Positions 55,686 to 64,000 of a stretch of DNA of 64,000 bases are shown here, piece by piece (the first letter of the stretch is position 1; each line of letters opens with the position of its first letter). A model generated the notes under the pieces. The model made no database searches. It saw only the letters and a list, made by a program, of their open reading frames with translations, and was not told where the DNA came from. Location of the stretch: the NCBI GenBank assembly GCA_902825875.1, contig CADECP010000002.1, positions 266,747 to 330,746 on the forward strand, in the 5' to 3' direction. The position numbers and the translations under genes were made by a program. Source of the DNA: an uncultured Acidobacteriota bacterium (lineage in GTDB: Bacteria > Acidobacteriota > Blastocatellia > RBC074).

Positions 55686-56801
55686 TTAGGAGCCAAATTG
55701 CTTCAATAAAGTCACAATCAGATAAAGCAACGCGACCAGCAGCAAAGCGGCTATCGCGGCAGTCATCGCAATCGCTGTGCGATCTTTCTTTACGCCTTTG
55801 GCGACTTCTTCGACTTGAGCTTGAGTCTCGGCCAGTTTGTGGGTGTAAGTTTCAGTAACTTCGCGCGCTTGTTGTTCGGCCTGAGCGCGCATTTCCGCTT
55901 CGCGGCGGGCCGCTTCTTCGGCTTTCACTCGTCGCTCTTCGACTTCGCGCGCCAACGCTTCGGCTTCGCGTGCTTTGGCCTCAGCTTCGGCTTTGCGGCG
56001 TTCGGCTTCCTGTCGTTCAAGTTCCGCGATTTGAGCCAGCCGTTCGGCTTGAGCGCGCGCACTGGCTTCGGCGTCGGCTTTTTGGCGAGCGGCGTCGGCT
56101 TCGCGGCGAACGATTTCCGATTCGTAAGAAGATGTTTGCGCCAGGTTCAATTCGTGAGTCGCACGCCTTTCGATTTCCGCAGCTTTCAGTTCCGCCTGAC
56201 GACGCAATTCGATTTCCTTGCTGGCCGCTTCTTCGGCCAGGCGGCGGCGCTCGTCTGCTTCTCGCGCTTTGGCTTCGGCTTCGGCCAACGCTTTTTGAAT
56301 TTGACCGTTGGCGTTGGGCGAAGGAGTAGCGGCAACTGTTTGAACGTTTACGCCGCAAAACGCGCATGCCTTTCGCGCTGTGGCCACTTCACATTGCATC
56401 GCCTGGCAAAAATGCTTTTGCGGAGTCGAATGGGGAAATTGATGGCAACCGGCACAAGCAGGTTGAGGCGCTCCCCAATCCAGTACCGCATGATGTTTGC
56501 GCAGCGTGGAATCGTCGTAATCCACCATCGTCACCGAACAGTTGTCGCAAGTGTACGCGCGCGGATTCAGCGAACTAAGACAGAAAATACATTCTTTCAG
56601 CGAAACACCTTCCTGGCTTCCGTCCCAGGCAATGAACGTCTGACAATTGCAGCAATACACCCACGGCCCTTCGACAGGGAAGTTGTTGCTGAGCGTGTGC
56701 GTTTCGGCGCCTTCGCGGCAAACCACAACTCGGCTGGTACGCGGCATCGGGAAGTTCGCGTGATGTTTCAGGCAGTGAATTTTGACGATGTCAGCTAGCA
56801 T
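55686..56801 (-). CDS. Zinc-ribbon / coiled-coil / tail-anchored membrane protein
   Basis: A 371-aa protein. Residues 1-150 carry several cysteine knuckles (CCNC, CIFC, CDNC, CAGC, CAFC) with His residues between, so two or three zinc modules. Residues about 165-335 are a long, highly charged Ala/Glu/Arg coiled coil (EAKAREADERRRLAEEAA...). A single C-terminal helix (AIAMTAAIAALLLVALLYLIVTLL) would anchor the protein with the zinc end in the cytoplasm. I recognise no family. It may be a scaffold. It is the last gene before the CoxM gene on the leftward strand, separated from it by a heptad repeat. Confidence 0.68.
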   Translation of the reverse strand: MLADIVKIHCLKHHANFPMPRTSRVVVCREGAETHTLSNNFPVEGPWVYCCNCQTFIAWDGSQEGVSLKECIFCLSSLNPRAYTCDNCSVTMVDYDDSTLRKHHAVLDWGAPQPACAGCHQFPHSTPQKHFCQAMQCEVATARKACAFCGVNVQTVAATPSPNANGQIQKALAEAEAKAREADERRRLAEEAASKEIELRRQAELKAAEIERRATHELNLAQTSSYESEIVRREADAARQKADAEASARAQAERLAQIAELERQEAERRKAEAEAKAREAEALAREVEERRVKAEEAARREAEMRAQAEQQAREVTETYTHKLAETQAQVEEVAKGVKKDRTAIAMTAAIAALLLVALLYLIVTLLKQFGS

Positions 56802-56808
56802 TTTGTTT

Positions 56809-56873
56809 GGGAGTTAGAAGGCAGGAGACGGGAGATGGGCTGGTTGCAATGACCAACTCCTATCTCCCAACCC
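56809..56873. repeat. Heptad-periodic intergenic hairpin, copy 3
   Basis: Left arm units GGGAGTT, AGAAGGC, AGGAGAC, GGGAGAT (56809-56836); right arm CCAACTC, CTATCTC, CCAACCC (56853-56873) is of opposite sense. It fills the gap between the CoxM stop and the next gene. Confidence 0.6.
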
Positions 56874-56877
56874 ATGA

Positions 56878-57741
56878 TTAAGCTTTTGCAGCGGCGGCCA
56901 GTACTGCGCGTTTGGCGAAGACGCGCGCCAAGTGACGGCGATAATCGCCCGAAGCGTGAATGTCTTCCATCGCGTCATCGGCTTCGGCGTCGGCTTTGGC
57001 AGAAGCAGCGTTGATTGCTGCTTCGTCCAGAGTTTTGCCAACAAGCGCAGCTTCGACCGAACTGGCGCGAAAGGCTTTTGGAGCCAGGCCTGTCACGCCA
57101 ATGCTTGCGGCTTCGCATTTGCCATTGGTGACTTTCAACTGCGCCGCAACGCCTATGACCGCAAAGCCCGAAGCCGATTGCGGAACTTTCAAATACACCG
57201 CCGCCGCTGGTTGCTCTGGTTTGGCAATGCGAATTTCAGTGACGATCTCGTCAGATTCAACCGCGCTGGTCATCAAGTCCAAAAAGAAATCAGCGGCTTT
57301 GATTGTTCGCGTTCCCTGACTTGAACGCGCGACGATTTCAGCATCCAACGCCAGAATTGCTGCTGGCCAATCTGCCGCCGGATCAGCGTGAGTCAAACTG
57401 CCGCCAATAGTGCCTCGATTGCGAACCTGCTGGTCGCCGATTTGCGCGGCGGTTTCTGCCAGCAAAGGGCAATGAGTTTTCAAATCGGCGTTGGCGGCGA
57501 TCTCCGCGTGAGTCGCGTTGGCTCCGATGCTGATTGTCGAACCATCCACCTTGATGGCTTTCAGTTCGGCAATGCGTCCGATGTCAATCACGACTCCGGG
57601 CGAAGCCAGCCTCAGTTTCAAGACCGGAATCAAACTGTGACCGCCGGAAAGAATTTTGGCGTCTTCGCCGTGTTGTTCAAGTAACTGAAGAGCTTCCTCA
57701 ATCGTTTTTGGTGCGAAGTATTCAAAGTTTGCTGGGATCAT
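56878..57741 (-). CDS. coxM: FAD-binding subunit of a xanthine oxidase-family hydroxylase (CoxM-like)
   Basis: A 287-aa flavoprotein. FAD-binding motifs are LSGGHSLIPVLKLRLA (about 32-47) and RNRGTIGGSLTHADPAADWP (about 105-124), and the C-terminal CO-dehydrogenase flavoprotein domain is present. It passes electrons from the 2Fe-2S subunit to an acceptor. It follows CoxL by eleven bases, completing an S-L-M operon. Confidence 0.87.
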   Translation of the reverse strand: MIPANFEYFAPKTIEEALQLLEQHGEDAKILSGGHSLIPVLKLRLASPGVVIDIGRIAELKAIKVDGSTISIGANATHAEIAANADLKTHCPLLAETAAQIGDQQVRNRGTIGGSLTHADPAADWPAAILALDAEIVARSSQGTRTIKAADFFLDLMTSAVESDEIVTEIRIAKPEQPAAAVYLKVPQSASGFAVIGVAAQLKVTNGKCEAASIGVTGLAPKAFRASSVEAALVGKTLDEAAINAASAKADAEADDAMEDIHASGDYRRHLARVFAKRAVLAAAAKA

Positions 57742-57752
57742 ATCGGCCTCCT

Positions 57753-60071
57753 TCAGTTGTTCATCAGTTTCCAGAGTTTTTCAGGGCGCAGCGGGAGATC
57801 AACGTGAGTCACACCGAACGGAGCGAGCGCGTCAATCACCGAGTTCGCAGTCGCCGGAGTCGAGCCAATCGTCCCGGCTTCGCCGACGCCTTTGGCTCCG
57901 AGCGGGTTCACGTCGGTCGGAGTGACCGTGTGATCCAGTTCAAAGAAAGGCAGTTGATGAGCTTTCGGCACGGCGTAATCCATCAGTTCGCCGGTCAGTA
58001 ACTGGCCGTTTTCGTCGTACACGACTTCTTCAAACAGAGCCTGCGCCATGCCTTGAGCGATGCCGCCGTGAATCTGGCCTTGCACGATCATCGGATTGAT
58101 CTGGTTTCCGCAATCGTCAACGGCGATGTAACGCAGGATTTTCACGTCGCCGGTTTCGCGGTCAACTTCAGAAACGCAGATGTGCGTACCTGACGGGAAG
58201 GTGAAATTCTTCGGCTCAAAGAAATGTGTGGCAGTCAGTCCCGGCTCGAAGTCTTCGGGCACGTTGTGCGGGATGTAAGCCGCAAGCGCGACTTCCTGAA
58301 TGGAAACCGATTTGTCGTTTGGTGCGCCGACGAATTTGCCGTTTTCAAAAGTCAAACTGGCTTCGTCGGTTTGCAACAGATGAGCGGCTAGCGTTTTGGC
58401 TTTGGCGACAACTTTTTCGGCGGCTTTGACCAGGGCGGCTCCGCCGACGGCCAATCCGCGTGAACCGAACGTGCCTATTCCGTATTGCACAATCGAAGTG
58501 TCGCCGTGAATGACCAGCACGTCGTTCATATCAATGCCCAGCATGTCGCCTATGATTTGCGCGAAAGCGGTTTCTTCGCCTTGTCCATGCGGAGAAACTC
58601 CGGTCAGCACAGTGACCTTGCCAGTGGGTTCAACGCGAACGGTCGCGCTTTCCCAGCCGCCAGCCGGCAAGGCAATCGAAGGCCCCATCGCGCAAATCTC
58701 GACGTAAGTCGAAACTCCAATGCCGATCAGGCGGCCTTGTTTGCGAGCTTCGGCTTGTTCGGCGCGCAGCTTTTGGTAATCGGCCATCGCCAGAGCTTTG
58801 TCGAGCGCCTTTTCGTAATCGCCGGAGTCGTAAAACAATCCAGTCGCCGTTGGGAAAGGGAACTCGCTTGGCTTAGGCATGTTCTTTCGGCGAAGCTCGA
58901 CCGGGTCCATTTTCAATTCCAGAGCTACGCAATCCATCATTCGTTCGACCAGATAAGTTGCTTCGGGGCGACCGGCTCCGCGATAAGCGTCTGTGGACAT
59001 CTTGTTGGTGAACACTCCAACGCAGTTCATTTGAATCGCCGGAATCTTGTAACAGCCCGACAGCATCAAGCCCGTCAAAGTCGGAATCGCCGGAGTCAGC
59101 AATTGCAAGTAAGCTCCCAAATCAGCCGTGACGTTGTAACGTAGCCCCAACAGCGTGCCGTCGTTTTTGACTGCGATTTCGCAAGTTCCAACTTGAGCGC
59201 GTCCGTGAATCGTCGCCTGGAAGTTTTCGCGGCGAGATTCGATCCACTTCACTGGCTTATGCACTTGCATGGCAATCCAGCCGAGCAGGGCTTCTTCTGA
59301 ATAAACGTTCAGCTTGCAACCGAATCCGCCGCCGACTTCGGGCGTAATGACGCGCAATCTGTTTTCGGCCATCCCCAACATAATCGCCACCTGAGTTCGC
59401 ATCAGGTGAGGAATCTGCGTCGAAGACCACAACGTCATTTGCTCTTCGCCGGGCAGGTAATGCGCCAACACGCCGCGCGGTTCCATCGAAATCGGAGCCA
59501 GCCGTTGATGATTCAATTTCTCTTTGACGATTTTGTCCGCCTGCGCAAAGGCTGAGTCAATGTCGCCGGTTCCGGCTTGGTGAGTGAAAGCGACGTTGGT
59601 TCCGAACTCTTCGTGAATGACTGGCGAATCGCTCTGCGCGGAGGCTTCGGCGTCGGTGACAACATCCAGCGGATCGTAATCAACTTCGATCAAGTCGGCT
59701 GCGTCGCGTGCTTTGTATTTGTCTGTGGCGACGACCGCTGCAATCGGCTGGCCGACAAAAGCGACTTTGCCATCGGCCAACACTGGATATTTCGGCACGT
59801 TCAATCCGGGCAGAGCCGCCGCGCAAGGAACGAAACCGACTTTGCCTGCGACATCCGCTCCGGTGTAAACGGCGACGACTCCGGGCGAAGTTTTCGCAGC
59901 GTCGGTATTGATCGAAACAATTTTGGCGTGAGCATACTGGCTTCGCAGAATGACGACGTGCAGCGTGTCCGCCAGCTTGATGTCGTCCACGTAATGCCCA
60001 ATGCCTTTGACCAGACGCGGGTCTTCGGTGCGTTTTACTTTTTGTCCGATGTATTTTGCTAGGAAGGACAT
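57753..60071 (-). CDS. coxL: Molybdenum-binding large subunit, form II CO-dehydrogenase/xanthine oxidase family (CoxL-like)
   Basis: A 772-aa catalytic subunit. The active-site loop reads AYRGAGR (362-368), which marks form II (BMS) CoxL rather than form I (AYxCSFR); E731 in GVGEAGTIG is the conserved catalytic glutamate. GGGFGCK (247-253) contacts the molybdopterin. True aerobic CO oxidation is established only for form I, so the substrate may be CO, an aldehyde or a purine-like heterocycle. No maturation genes (CoxD/E/F/G) are in the window. The ATG at 60071 is strong. Confidence 0.88.
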   Translation of the reverse strand: MSFLAKYIGQKVKRTEDPRLVKGIGHYVDDIKLADTLHVVILRSQYAHAKIVSINTDAAKTSPGVVAVYTGADVAGKVGFVPCAAALPGLNVPKYPVLADGKVAFVGQPIAAVVATDKYKARDAADLIEVDYDPLDVVTDAEASAQSDSPVIHEEFGTNVAFTHQAGTGDIDSAFAQADKIVKEKLNHQRLAPISMEPRGVLAHYLPGEEQMTLWSSTQIPHLMRTQVAIMLGMAENRLRVITPEVGGGFGCKLNVYSEEALLGWIAMQVHKPVKWIESRRENFQATIHGRAQVGTCEIAVKNDGTLLGLRYNVTADLGAYLQLLTPAIPTLTGLMLSGCYKIPAIQMNCVGVFTNKMSTDAYRGAGRPEATYLVERMMDCVALELKMDPVELRRKNMPKPSEFPFPTATGLFYDSGDYEKALDKALAMADYQKLRAEQAEARKQGRLIGIGVSTYVEICAMGPSIALPAGGWESATVRVEPTGKVTVLTGVSPHGQGEETAFAQIIGDMLGIDMNDVLVIHGDTSIVQYGIGTFGSRGLAVGGAALVKAAEKVVAKAKTLAAHLLQTDEASLTFENGKFVGAPNDKSVSIQEVALAAYIPHNVPEDFEPGLTATHFFEPKNFTFPSGTHICVSEVDRETGDVKILRYIAVDDCGNQINPMIVQGQIHGGIAQGMAQALFEEVVYDENGQLLTGELMDYAVPKAHQLPFFELDHTVTPTDVNPLGAKGVGEAGTIGSTPATANSVIDALAPFGVTHVDLPLRPEKLWKLMNN

Positions 60072-60084
60072 GTTTATCTCCTGT

Positions 60085-60231
60085 CAGTAGACAGTAGGTA
60101 TTTGCCAAGTCGTTAGTAGTTTGGGGTTGGCTTGTTTCCGAATGAATGAGCAAGAAAATTTCTTCTTCAAAAACCAGAGCCTCAAAATACCTACTGCCTA
60201 CTGCCTACTGTCTACTGTCTACTGTCTACTT
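60085..60231. repeat. Heptad-periodic hairpin between CoxL and CoxS genes, copy 4
   Basis: Left arm: CAGTAGA, CAGTAGG then TATTT (60085-60103). Right arm: CCTACTG three times, TCTACTG twice, TCTACTT (60190-60231). The arms pair over 19 bases with one mismatch. The last unit overlaps the CoxS stop codon, so the element lies within the operon's transcript. Confidence 0.8.
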
Positions 60232-60696
60232 TTGAGCATTCAATTTTTCCGCAGAATATTTCACGGCCTCGACAATGTTCTGGTAGCCGGTGCAACGACA
60301 GAGATTGCCTTCGATGCCGTGGCGGATTTGGTCGTCTGTTGGGTTGGGATTGTCTTTCAGCAAGCCGCAGACGGCCATAATCATTCCCGGAGTGCAGTAG
60401 CCGCATTGCAAGCCATGCTTTTCCCAGAAGGCTTCCTGAACCGGATGAAGCTGGCCGTCTTGAGCCATGCCTTCGATGGTGGTGACTTCGGCTCCGTCGG
60501 CTTGAACGGCCAGCACGCAACAGGATTTTGCAGTCTTACCATTAATCATCACCGTGCAGGCTCCGCAGATCGAAGTTTCGCAGCCGATGTGTGTGCCGGT
60601 CAGACCCGCAACGTCGCGGAGCAAGTGAACCAGCAATAAACGCGGTTCGACATCGGTGTCGTAAGAAGTGCCGTTGATGGAGAGAGAAATTTTCAC
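60226..60696 (-). CDS. coxS: 2Fe-2S subunit of the xanthine oxidase-family hydroxylase (CoxS-like)
   Basis: A 156-aa protein with two iron-sulfur clusters. The plant-ferredoxin-type domain uses C39, C44, C47 and C59 ([12 protein letters not shown]...SCC); the C-terminal helical domain uses C98, C101, C133 and C135 ([10 protein letters not shown] and [11 protein letters not shown]). Length and spacing are normal. First gene of the leftward S-L-M operon, but separated from CoxL by the 154-base gap with a heptad hairpin, which may tune their ratio. Confidence 0.9.
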   Translation of the reverse strand: MKISLSINGTSYDTDVEPRLLLVHLLRDVAGLTGTHIGCETSICGACTVMINGKTAKSCCVLAVQADGAEVTTIEGMAQDGQLHPVQEAFWEKHGLQCGYCTPGMIMAVCGLLKDNPNPTDDQIRHGIEGNLCRCTGYQNIVEAVKYSAEKLNAQK

Positions 60697-60761
60697 GCGA
60701 TTACTCCTGAGCGAAGTTCGCAGCGCCGTCTGCCCACGGCGACGCTCAATTGAACGTCAAA

Positions 60762-60860
60762 GCATTAACCACTGACCATTACGGATTATCCATTAACGGT
60801 CAGGGTAGACAGCGTTTTACCTGTCGGTTAATGGCTAATGTCCAATGGCTAATGGTTAAT
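60762..60860. repeat. Heptad-periodic intergenic hairpin, copy 5
   Basis: Left units GCATTAA, CCACTGA, CCATTAC, GGATTAT, CCATTAA (60762-60796); right units GGTTAAT, GGCTAAT, GTCCAAT, GGCTAAT, GGTTAAT (60826-60860). The centre (GGTAG to TACC, about 60804-60821) matches 13 of 18 bases with copy 2. The rest of the 367-base gap between CoxS and the acyltransferase (60697-61063) holds the CoxS leader and no gene I can support. Confidence 0.78.
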
Positions 60861-61063
60861 TTCATAGCTGATCCTTTGAGCTTAACGTTATTGGCCCGAA
60901 AAGGCCCGCCGCCCGGATGCGTGGCTACGAACTTGATTGGCAAAATTATCGAAATTGTTGATTGAACTTGAGTTGGTCTGTGACCACGACCATTGTAAAG
61001 CGTGCGAAATTTAGCACTTGCCCTCTATCCTTTCAACGTAGATTTCTCATTCAGGAAGGATTT

Positions 61064-61684
61064 TCAAAGTTCGCGGACAAGTTTTTCCAGATGTGATGTG
61101 ATGTGTGCGGCTTCAGTATCGGGCGAAAACTGAACGGATTCGCCAAAAGTCACTGTTACTGTACCCGGACGGGAAAGGTAACGCCGTTGTTTGGTCAGGT
61201 CGAACAAGCCTTCGATTTTGATCGGCACGACGGGCAGGTTCAGGTTTTCGGTCAGCAAGCCTATACCGGACATAAACGGTTTCATTTGGCCGTCGTCGGT
61301 GGTGCGGCCTTCAGGGAAAACCAGAACGCTGAAACCACGATCCGCCGCTTCGCCCGCGTAGGCAAAACTGCGACGAAAGCCGCTCTTTTGAGGCAGCGGA
61401 AACACGTTAAAGACTGTGACAACCAACAAGTATTTAATCGGGTCAAGCATGCGGCTCAGCCGGTTCGAGCCTTCGCGTTGTTGCCGTAACCCACGCAGCC
61501 GCTCGCCAGCCATCGCAATCGCCAGCCGATGTTTGAACCGCCAGGGAAGCGCAAACAAAATCATTCCCGGATCAACCATTGAAATGTGATTGGCGATGAA
61601 CAGCATCGGCGCGGATTGTTTCGGCAGTCGTTCGCGTCCGTGAACGCGCGGCCAACACATCAAATAAACGAACGGAACGATCAA
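61064..61684 (-). CDS. PlsC-like 1-acyl-glycerol-3-phosphate acyltransferase, probably severed from a fusion
   Basis: About 206 aa from a TTG start, or a little more from codons just after the preceding stop. The acyltransferase motifs are NHISMVD (NHxxxxD; about residue 32) and FPEGRTT (about 122), and VVPIKIEG is the fourth block. It begins at a hydrophobic stretch ([13 protein letters not shown]) rather than a normal cytoplasmic start, with no ribosome site. It is in the same frame as the upstream AMP-ligase, separated only by a TAG, and the two domains are fused in related bacteria (AMP-ligase, carrier domain, PlsC). Confidence 0.78.
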   Translation of the reverse strand: MIVPFVYLMCWPRVHGRERLPKQSAPMLFIANHISMVDPGMILFALPWRFKHRLAIAMAGERLRGLRQQREGSNRLSRMLDPIKYLLVVTVFNVFPLPQKSGFRRSFAYAGEAADRGFSVLVFPEGRTTDDGQMKPFMSGIGLLTENLNLPVVPIKIEGLFDLTKQRRYLSRPGTVTVTFGESVQFSPDTEAAHITSHLEKLVREL

Positions 61685-61708
61685 CAGGTAATATGCCGCG
61701 ACGCGCAG

Positions 61709-63604
61709 CTAGGTGATTGGCCAGCGAAGCGCCCAACGCGGATAAGGATATTCGATGGCGGATTCGGATTTGTCTGCGCGCGTATGATTTCCGGCAGAAA
61801 TCATTTTTTCCAGGTCGCTGAGTTTGGTGTCGGGCGTCAGCGCCGCTTCGTCGAGTTCGATCTGGTAGCGGTCTTCAATCGCGCTGAGCAGCGCCACGCG
61901 ACCGAGCGAATCCAGCTTGCTCAAATCTTCAGCGCCGAGTTTTGCTGCCAGCGCCGCCAGCGAACCAACGCGGGCGTGAGCATCAGAGCCAACCCCGTCG
62001 CTATCGCTCCCGGTTCCGTATCGCCCAGTTCCTTGATGGGTGATGAAGTCTTTGATCAACGGCTTGCGAACTTTTTGCGTTGCTGTTCGCGGAAAGTCGG
62101 CTTCCGGCCAGACGAACCAGCGGCGAATCTGCTGCGAAGAGTTCAGCCTGTTGTTCGCTCGTTGGACGATTTCGGCTGGATCGTTTTTGTCGTCACGCAA
62201 AATCAACGCGGCCATTGGCTCAGGGCCTTGAGCGCCTTCGACGGCAATAACGCAGGCGGCGCGAACTTCCGGTTGATGCGTCAACGCCAGTTCCAAATCG
62301 TCTGGGTAAATGTTCAATCCGGCTGAGGTGACAATCACGTCTTTCTGGCGACCTTTGAAAAACAGATTGCCCGATTCGTCCAGCGCAGCCACATCACCGG
62401 TTTTCAGCCAGCCTTCTCCGTCCGGCATTTTCTGCACGCCGTCACGCCAGTAACCGGCGGCCACGTTTTCGCCGCGCACCAGAATTTCGCCGCCTTCGCC
62501 GAGCTTTACTTGCTGTCCCGGAAGCGTTTTGCCAATCGAACCGCGACTGGCTTTGAAAGGATGATTGACGCTGACCAGCGAAGCCGTTTCGGTCATTCCG
62601 TAACCTTGCACGACGGCGAAGCTCAGTCGCTGCCAGAAATTTTCGGTTTGTTCATCCAGCGTGGCTCCGCCGGAAACAAATGCCATGAACTTCCAGCCGA
62701 ACAAACGATGCACGTCGCGGAATCGCCACCAGCGCATCGCAAAGTGTTTGCCATCAGCTTCGTCAAAACGACGGCGAAAATCGTCCAGCTTGCCGCTGGC
62801 TGCGAAGTCGCGTTCGATTTTTTCGCGCAAGGTTTCCAGTTGGCGCGGCACGGCGGCAGCAACCGAAATACGTTCGCGTTTGATGGTGGCGATGATGTCT
62901 GCCGGTTTTTGCGAATGACTGAAAAAGACTTCGCCGCCCAACAACAGCGGAACGAACACTCCCATAAATTGACCGAACACATGGCTGAGCGGCAGCAAAC
63001 ATAAAAAACGCAGCGGGTGAAATGACCGCTCCATCCACAAATACTTTTGGATTTCTTTTTCCAGCGTGTTCAGATTCGCCAGCAGATTGCGATGCGTCAG
63101 GCAAACGCCTTTCGGTTCGGCGGTCGTGCCCGACGTGAAGATGATTTCCAGCAAATCGTCTTGGGCGATGTTGTCGGGCTGAAATGCCGCGCCGGAATGA
63201 TGAGCAATGGTTTCGTCTAGTTCATCCAGCCGTAAAGTCGGCAGTTGTTTGGCGAAGGATTGTTGTTGCCCTTGTCCGCAGAGCAACAATTTGGCGCTGA
63301 CTTGTTGCTGAACTCTTTCGACAAAATCCGATGCGCTTTGTTCGTCGAGCGGAACAACGACGACTCCGCGCAACGCACAGCCAAAAAATGCCGACACCCA
63401 TTCAGCAGAATTTTCCGCCCAGACCAACACGCGGTCGCCTTTGTTGATGCCGCGCGATTCCAGCTCACGTGCAAACCGATATGCCGTATTCGCCAGCTCT
63501 GCATACGTTCGGCGAACCACGCGCAAGCCGTGTTGTTCGGCAAAGGCCGTTTCCTCACCTCTGCCCAAACAATCATCGAGAAATGTATGAATTGAATTCC
63601 GCAT
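61709..63604 (-). CDS. Acyl-CoA/ACP synthetase with C-terminal carrier-protein domain
   Basis: A 631-aa protein. The AMP-binding domain (about 10-500) shows [26 protein letters not shown] and [19 protein letters not shown]; the final Lys block is near TATQKVRK. After a linker comes a phosphopantetheine-binding domain (about 555-610) with the attachment serine in LDSLGRVAL. It activates a fatty acid and could load it on its own carrier domain. The linker residues [13 protein letters not shown] are coded by a REP-like repeat. The protein ends WPIT at a TAG directly before an in-frame acyltransferase. ATG at 63604 used. Confidence 0.85.
   Translation of the reverse strand: MRNSIHTFLDDCLGRGEETAFAEQHGLRVVRRTYAELANTAYRFARELESRGINKGDRVLVWAENSAEWVSAFFGCALRGVVVVPLDEQSASDFVERVQQQVSAKLLLCGQGQQQSFAKQLPTLRLDELDETIAHHSGAAFQPDNIAQDDLLEIIFTSGTTAEPKGVCLTHRNLLANLNTLEKEIQKYLWMERSFHPLRFLCLLPLSHVFGQFMGVFVPLLLGGEVFFSHSQKPADIIATIKRERISVAAAVPRQLETLREKIERDFAASGKLDDFRRRFDEADGKHFAMRWWRFRDVHRLFGWKFMAFVSGGATLDEQTENFWQRLSFAVVQGYGMTETASLVSVNHPFKASRGSIGKTLPGQQVKLGEGGEILVRGENVAAGYWRDGVQKMPDGEGWLKTGDVAALDESGNLFFKGRQKDVIVTSAGLNIYPDDLELALTHQPEVRAACVIAVEGAQGPEPMAALILRDDKNDPAEIVQRANNRLNSSQQIRRWFVWPEADFPRTATQKVRKPLIKDFITHQGTGRYGTGSDSDGVGSDAHARVGSLAALAAKLGAEDLSKLDSLGRVALLSAIEDRYQIELDEAALTPDTKLSDLEKMISAGNHTRADKSESAIEYPYPRWALRWPIT
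61999..62023. repeat. REP-like 25-mer inside the AMP-ligase gene
   Basis: This 25-mer matches 21 of 25 bases with each arm of the intergenic repeat at 31399-31489. It is translated in frame in the linker before the carrier domain. Confidence 0.6.
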
Positions 63605-63637
63605 GTTGATGCCAACAACCAGTTCGAGTTTAACAGA

Positions 63638-63674
63638 AAAAGCCGATGGAGATTTTACACCTCCATCGGCTTTT
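63638..63674. terminator. Bidirectional terminator downstream of the right-edge gene
   Basis: A perfect 14-bp stem (63638-63651 with 63661-63674), preceded by AAAA and followed by T-rich sequence. It ends the leftward gene entering from the right edge. Confidence 0.82.
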
Positions 63675-63685
63675 GAATTTTTTGA

Positions 63686-63762
63686 GTGTGACAATTTTTC
63701 AAATTGTCACACCGGGAAATTGTGGAAAAGCAGGGTGTGACAAGTTGAAAACTTGTCACACC
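63686..63762. repeat. Paired GTGTGACAA palindromes (REP-like)
   Basis: A perfect-arm palindrome at 63686-63712 (GTGTGACAATTT/AAATTGTCACAC) and a second at 63734-63762 (GGTGTGACAAGTT/AACTTGTCACACC) are 21 bases apart. The same layout is found inside the giant membrane gene at 28684-28773. Confidence 0.8.
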
Positions 63763-63774
63763 GTTGCCGAGAGC

Positions 63775-64000
63775 CTAGCAGCTTGGCGGGAAGACCGGGA
63801 TGACGTAGCTCATTCCGGAGTTCAGCGTCAGGTGATGCAGGTTGTGGCCTTGATTGAAGGCTCCTGCGCTGCTCGCCGCGTTGGCGTTGAAGTTGATTGC
63901 CGCGCCGGTCATGCCGATCGCTCCGGTCTGATTGAACAACTTCAACCAGCCGGTGCGACCCGCCGGGATGAAGGTTTCAAATCGAGGCGTCGTGCGCGGG
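63775..64000 (-). CDS. C-terminal part of a surface protein, cut by the window edge
   Basis: The last 75 codons of a leftward gene, ending ...[13 protein letters not shown] and [37 protein letters not shown] aligns with the end of the 2029-aa DUF11 protein ([17 protein letters not shown]...IPVFPPSCQ). It is therefore a second member of that surface-protein family; the rest lies outside the window. Confidence 0.8.
   Translation of the reverse strand, partial: PRTTPRFETFIPAGRTGWLKLFNQTGAIGMTGAAINFNANAASSAGAFNQGHNLHHLTLNSGMSYVIPVFPPSC

Noticed and set aside
55815..56798. 327-codon plus-strand frame rich in Phe and Gly
   Set aside because: Mirror of the Ala/Glu/Arg coiled coil of the real minus-strand gene.

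Overview
The window looks like chromosomal DNA of a soil-type bacterium, most likely Acidobacteriota (perhaps Blastocatellia). This is inferred from gene content, not from a marker gene: DUF4127 protein, secreted PmoA-like (DUF6807) protein beside a Tat-exported Gfo/Idh/MocA oxidoreductase, very large DUF11-repeat surface proteins, an isolated microcompartment shell gene with its aldehyde dehydrogenase, and a form II CO-dehydrogenase-like operon. No rRNA, tRNA, CRISPR array, transposase or prophage was seen.

Left part (1-25 kb): class 3 asparaginase overlapping a class V aminotransferase; secreted hydrolase; Gfo/Idh plus PmoA-like pair; a leftward cluster (metallophosphoesterase, SDR, M48 protease, small zinc ribbon); glycosyltransferase; DUF4127 protein; a 12-TM-type permease; PA14/TIG/dockerin-like protein; LOG-family phosphoribohydrolase; a Tat-exported vanadium haloperoxidase; EamA transporter; and a compact GntR - beta-propeller - Uma2 - GntR cluster.

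Middle (25-44.7 kb): a 1962-residue polytopic membrane protein, a 2029-residue DUF11 surface protein on the other strand, a ComEA-like HhH protein, a two-gene microcompartment unit (BMC-H shell plus acylating aldehyde dehydrogenase with a long tail), a Phd/Doc-like toxin-antitoxin pair and a large propeller-type sensor kinase.

44.8-50.2 kb is the highlight: a complete chromosomal integron. A tyrosine recombinase with the IntI-specific insert reads leftwards from its own promoter; to its right come a small conserved-looking ORF, an attI region with four 20-bp repeats and a hairpin, and six gene cassettes separated by five recognisable attC sites. The first six or seven bases of cassettes 1-5 are the reverse complement of the core at the end of the same cassette (exactly so in four of the five), as cassette recombination predicts. 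Cassettes encode a membrane protein, a DUF4279-like protein, a secreted protein, a nucleotidyltransferase-fold protein and a VOC/PhnB-like protein; the first cassette seems to lack a credible gene.

Right part (50.2-64 kb, all leftward): S9 peptidase, two secreted Ppx/GppA-like paralogues (one with a broken phosphate-binding motif), a Thr/Pro-rich surface protein, a zinc-ribbon/coiled-coil/tail-anchored protein, CoxS-CoxL-CoxM, and an AMP-ligase/carrier-protein gene separated from an in-frame acyltransferase by a single amber codon. The right edge cuts a gene whose C-terminus matches that of the large DUF11 protein.

Several repeat families are scattered through the window: heptad-periodic intergenic hairpins (five copies), a GTGNGACAA-type paired palindrome and a REP-like 25-mer. 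The last two each occur once inside a coding sequence, where they are translated in frame.
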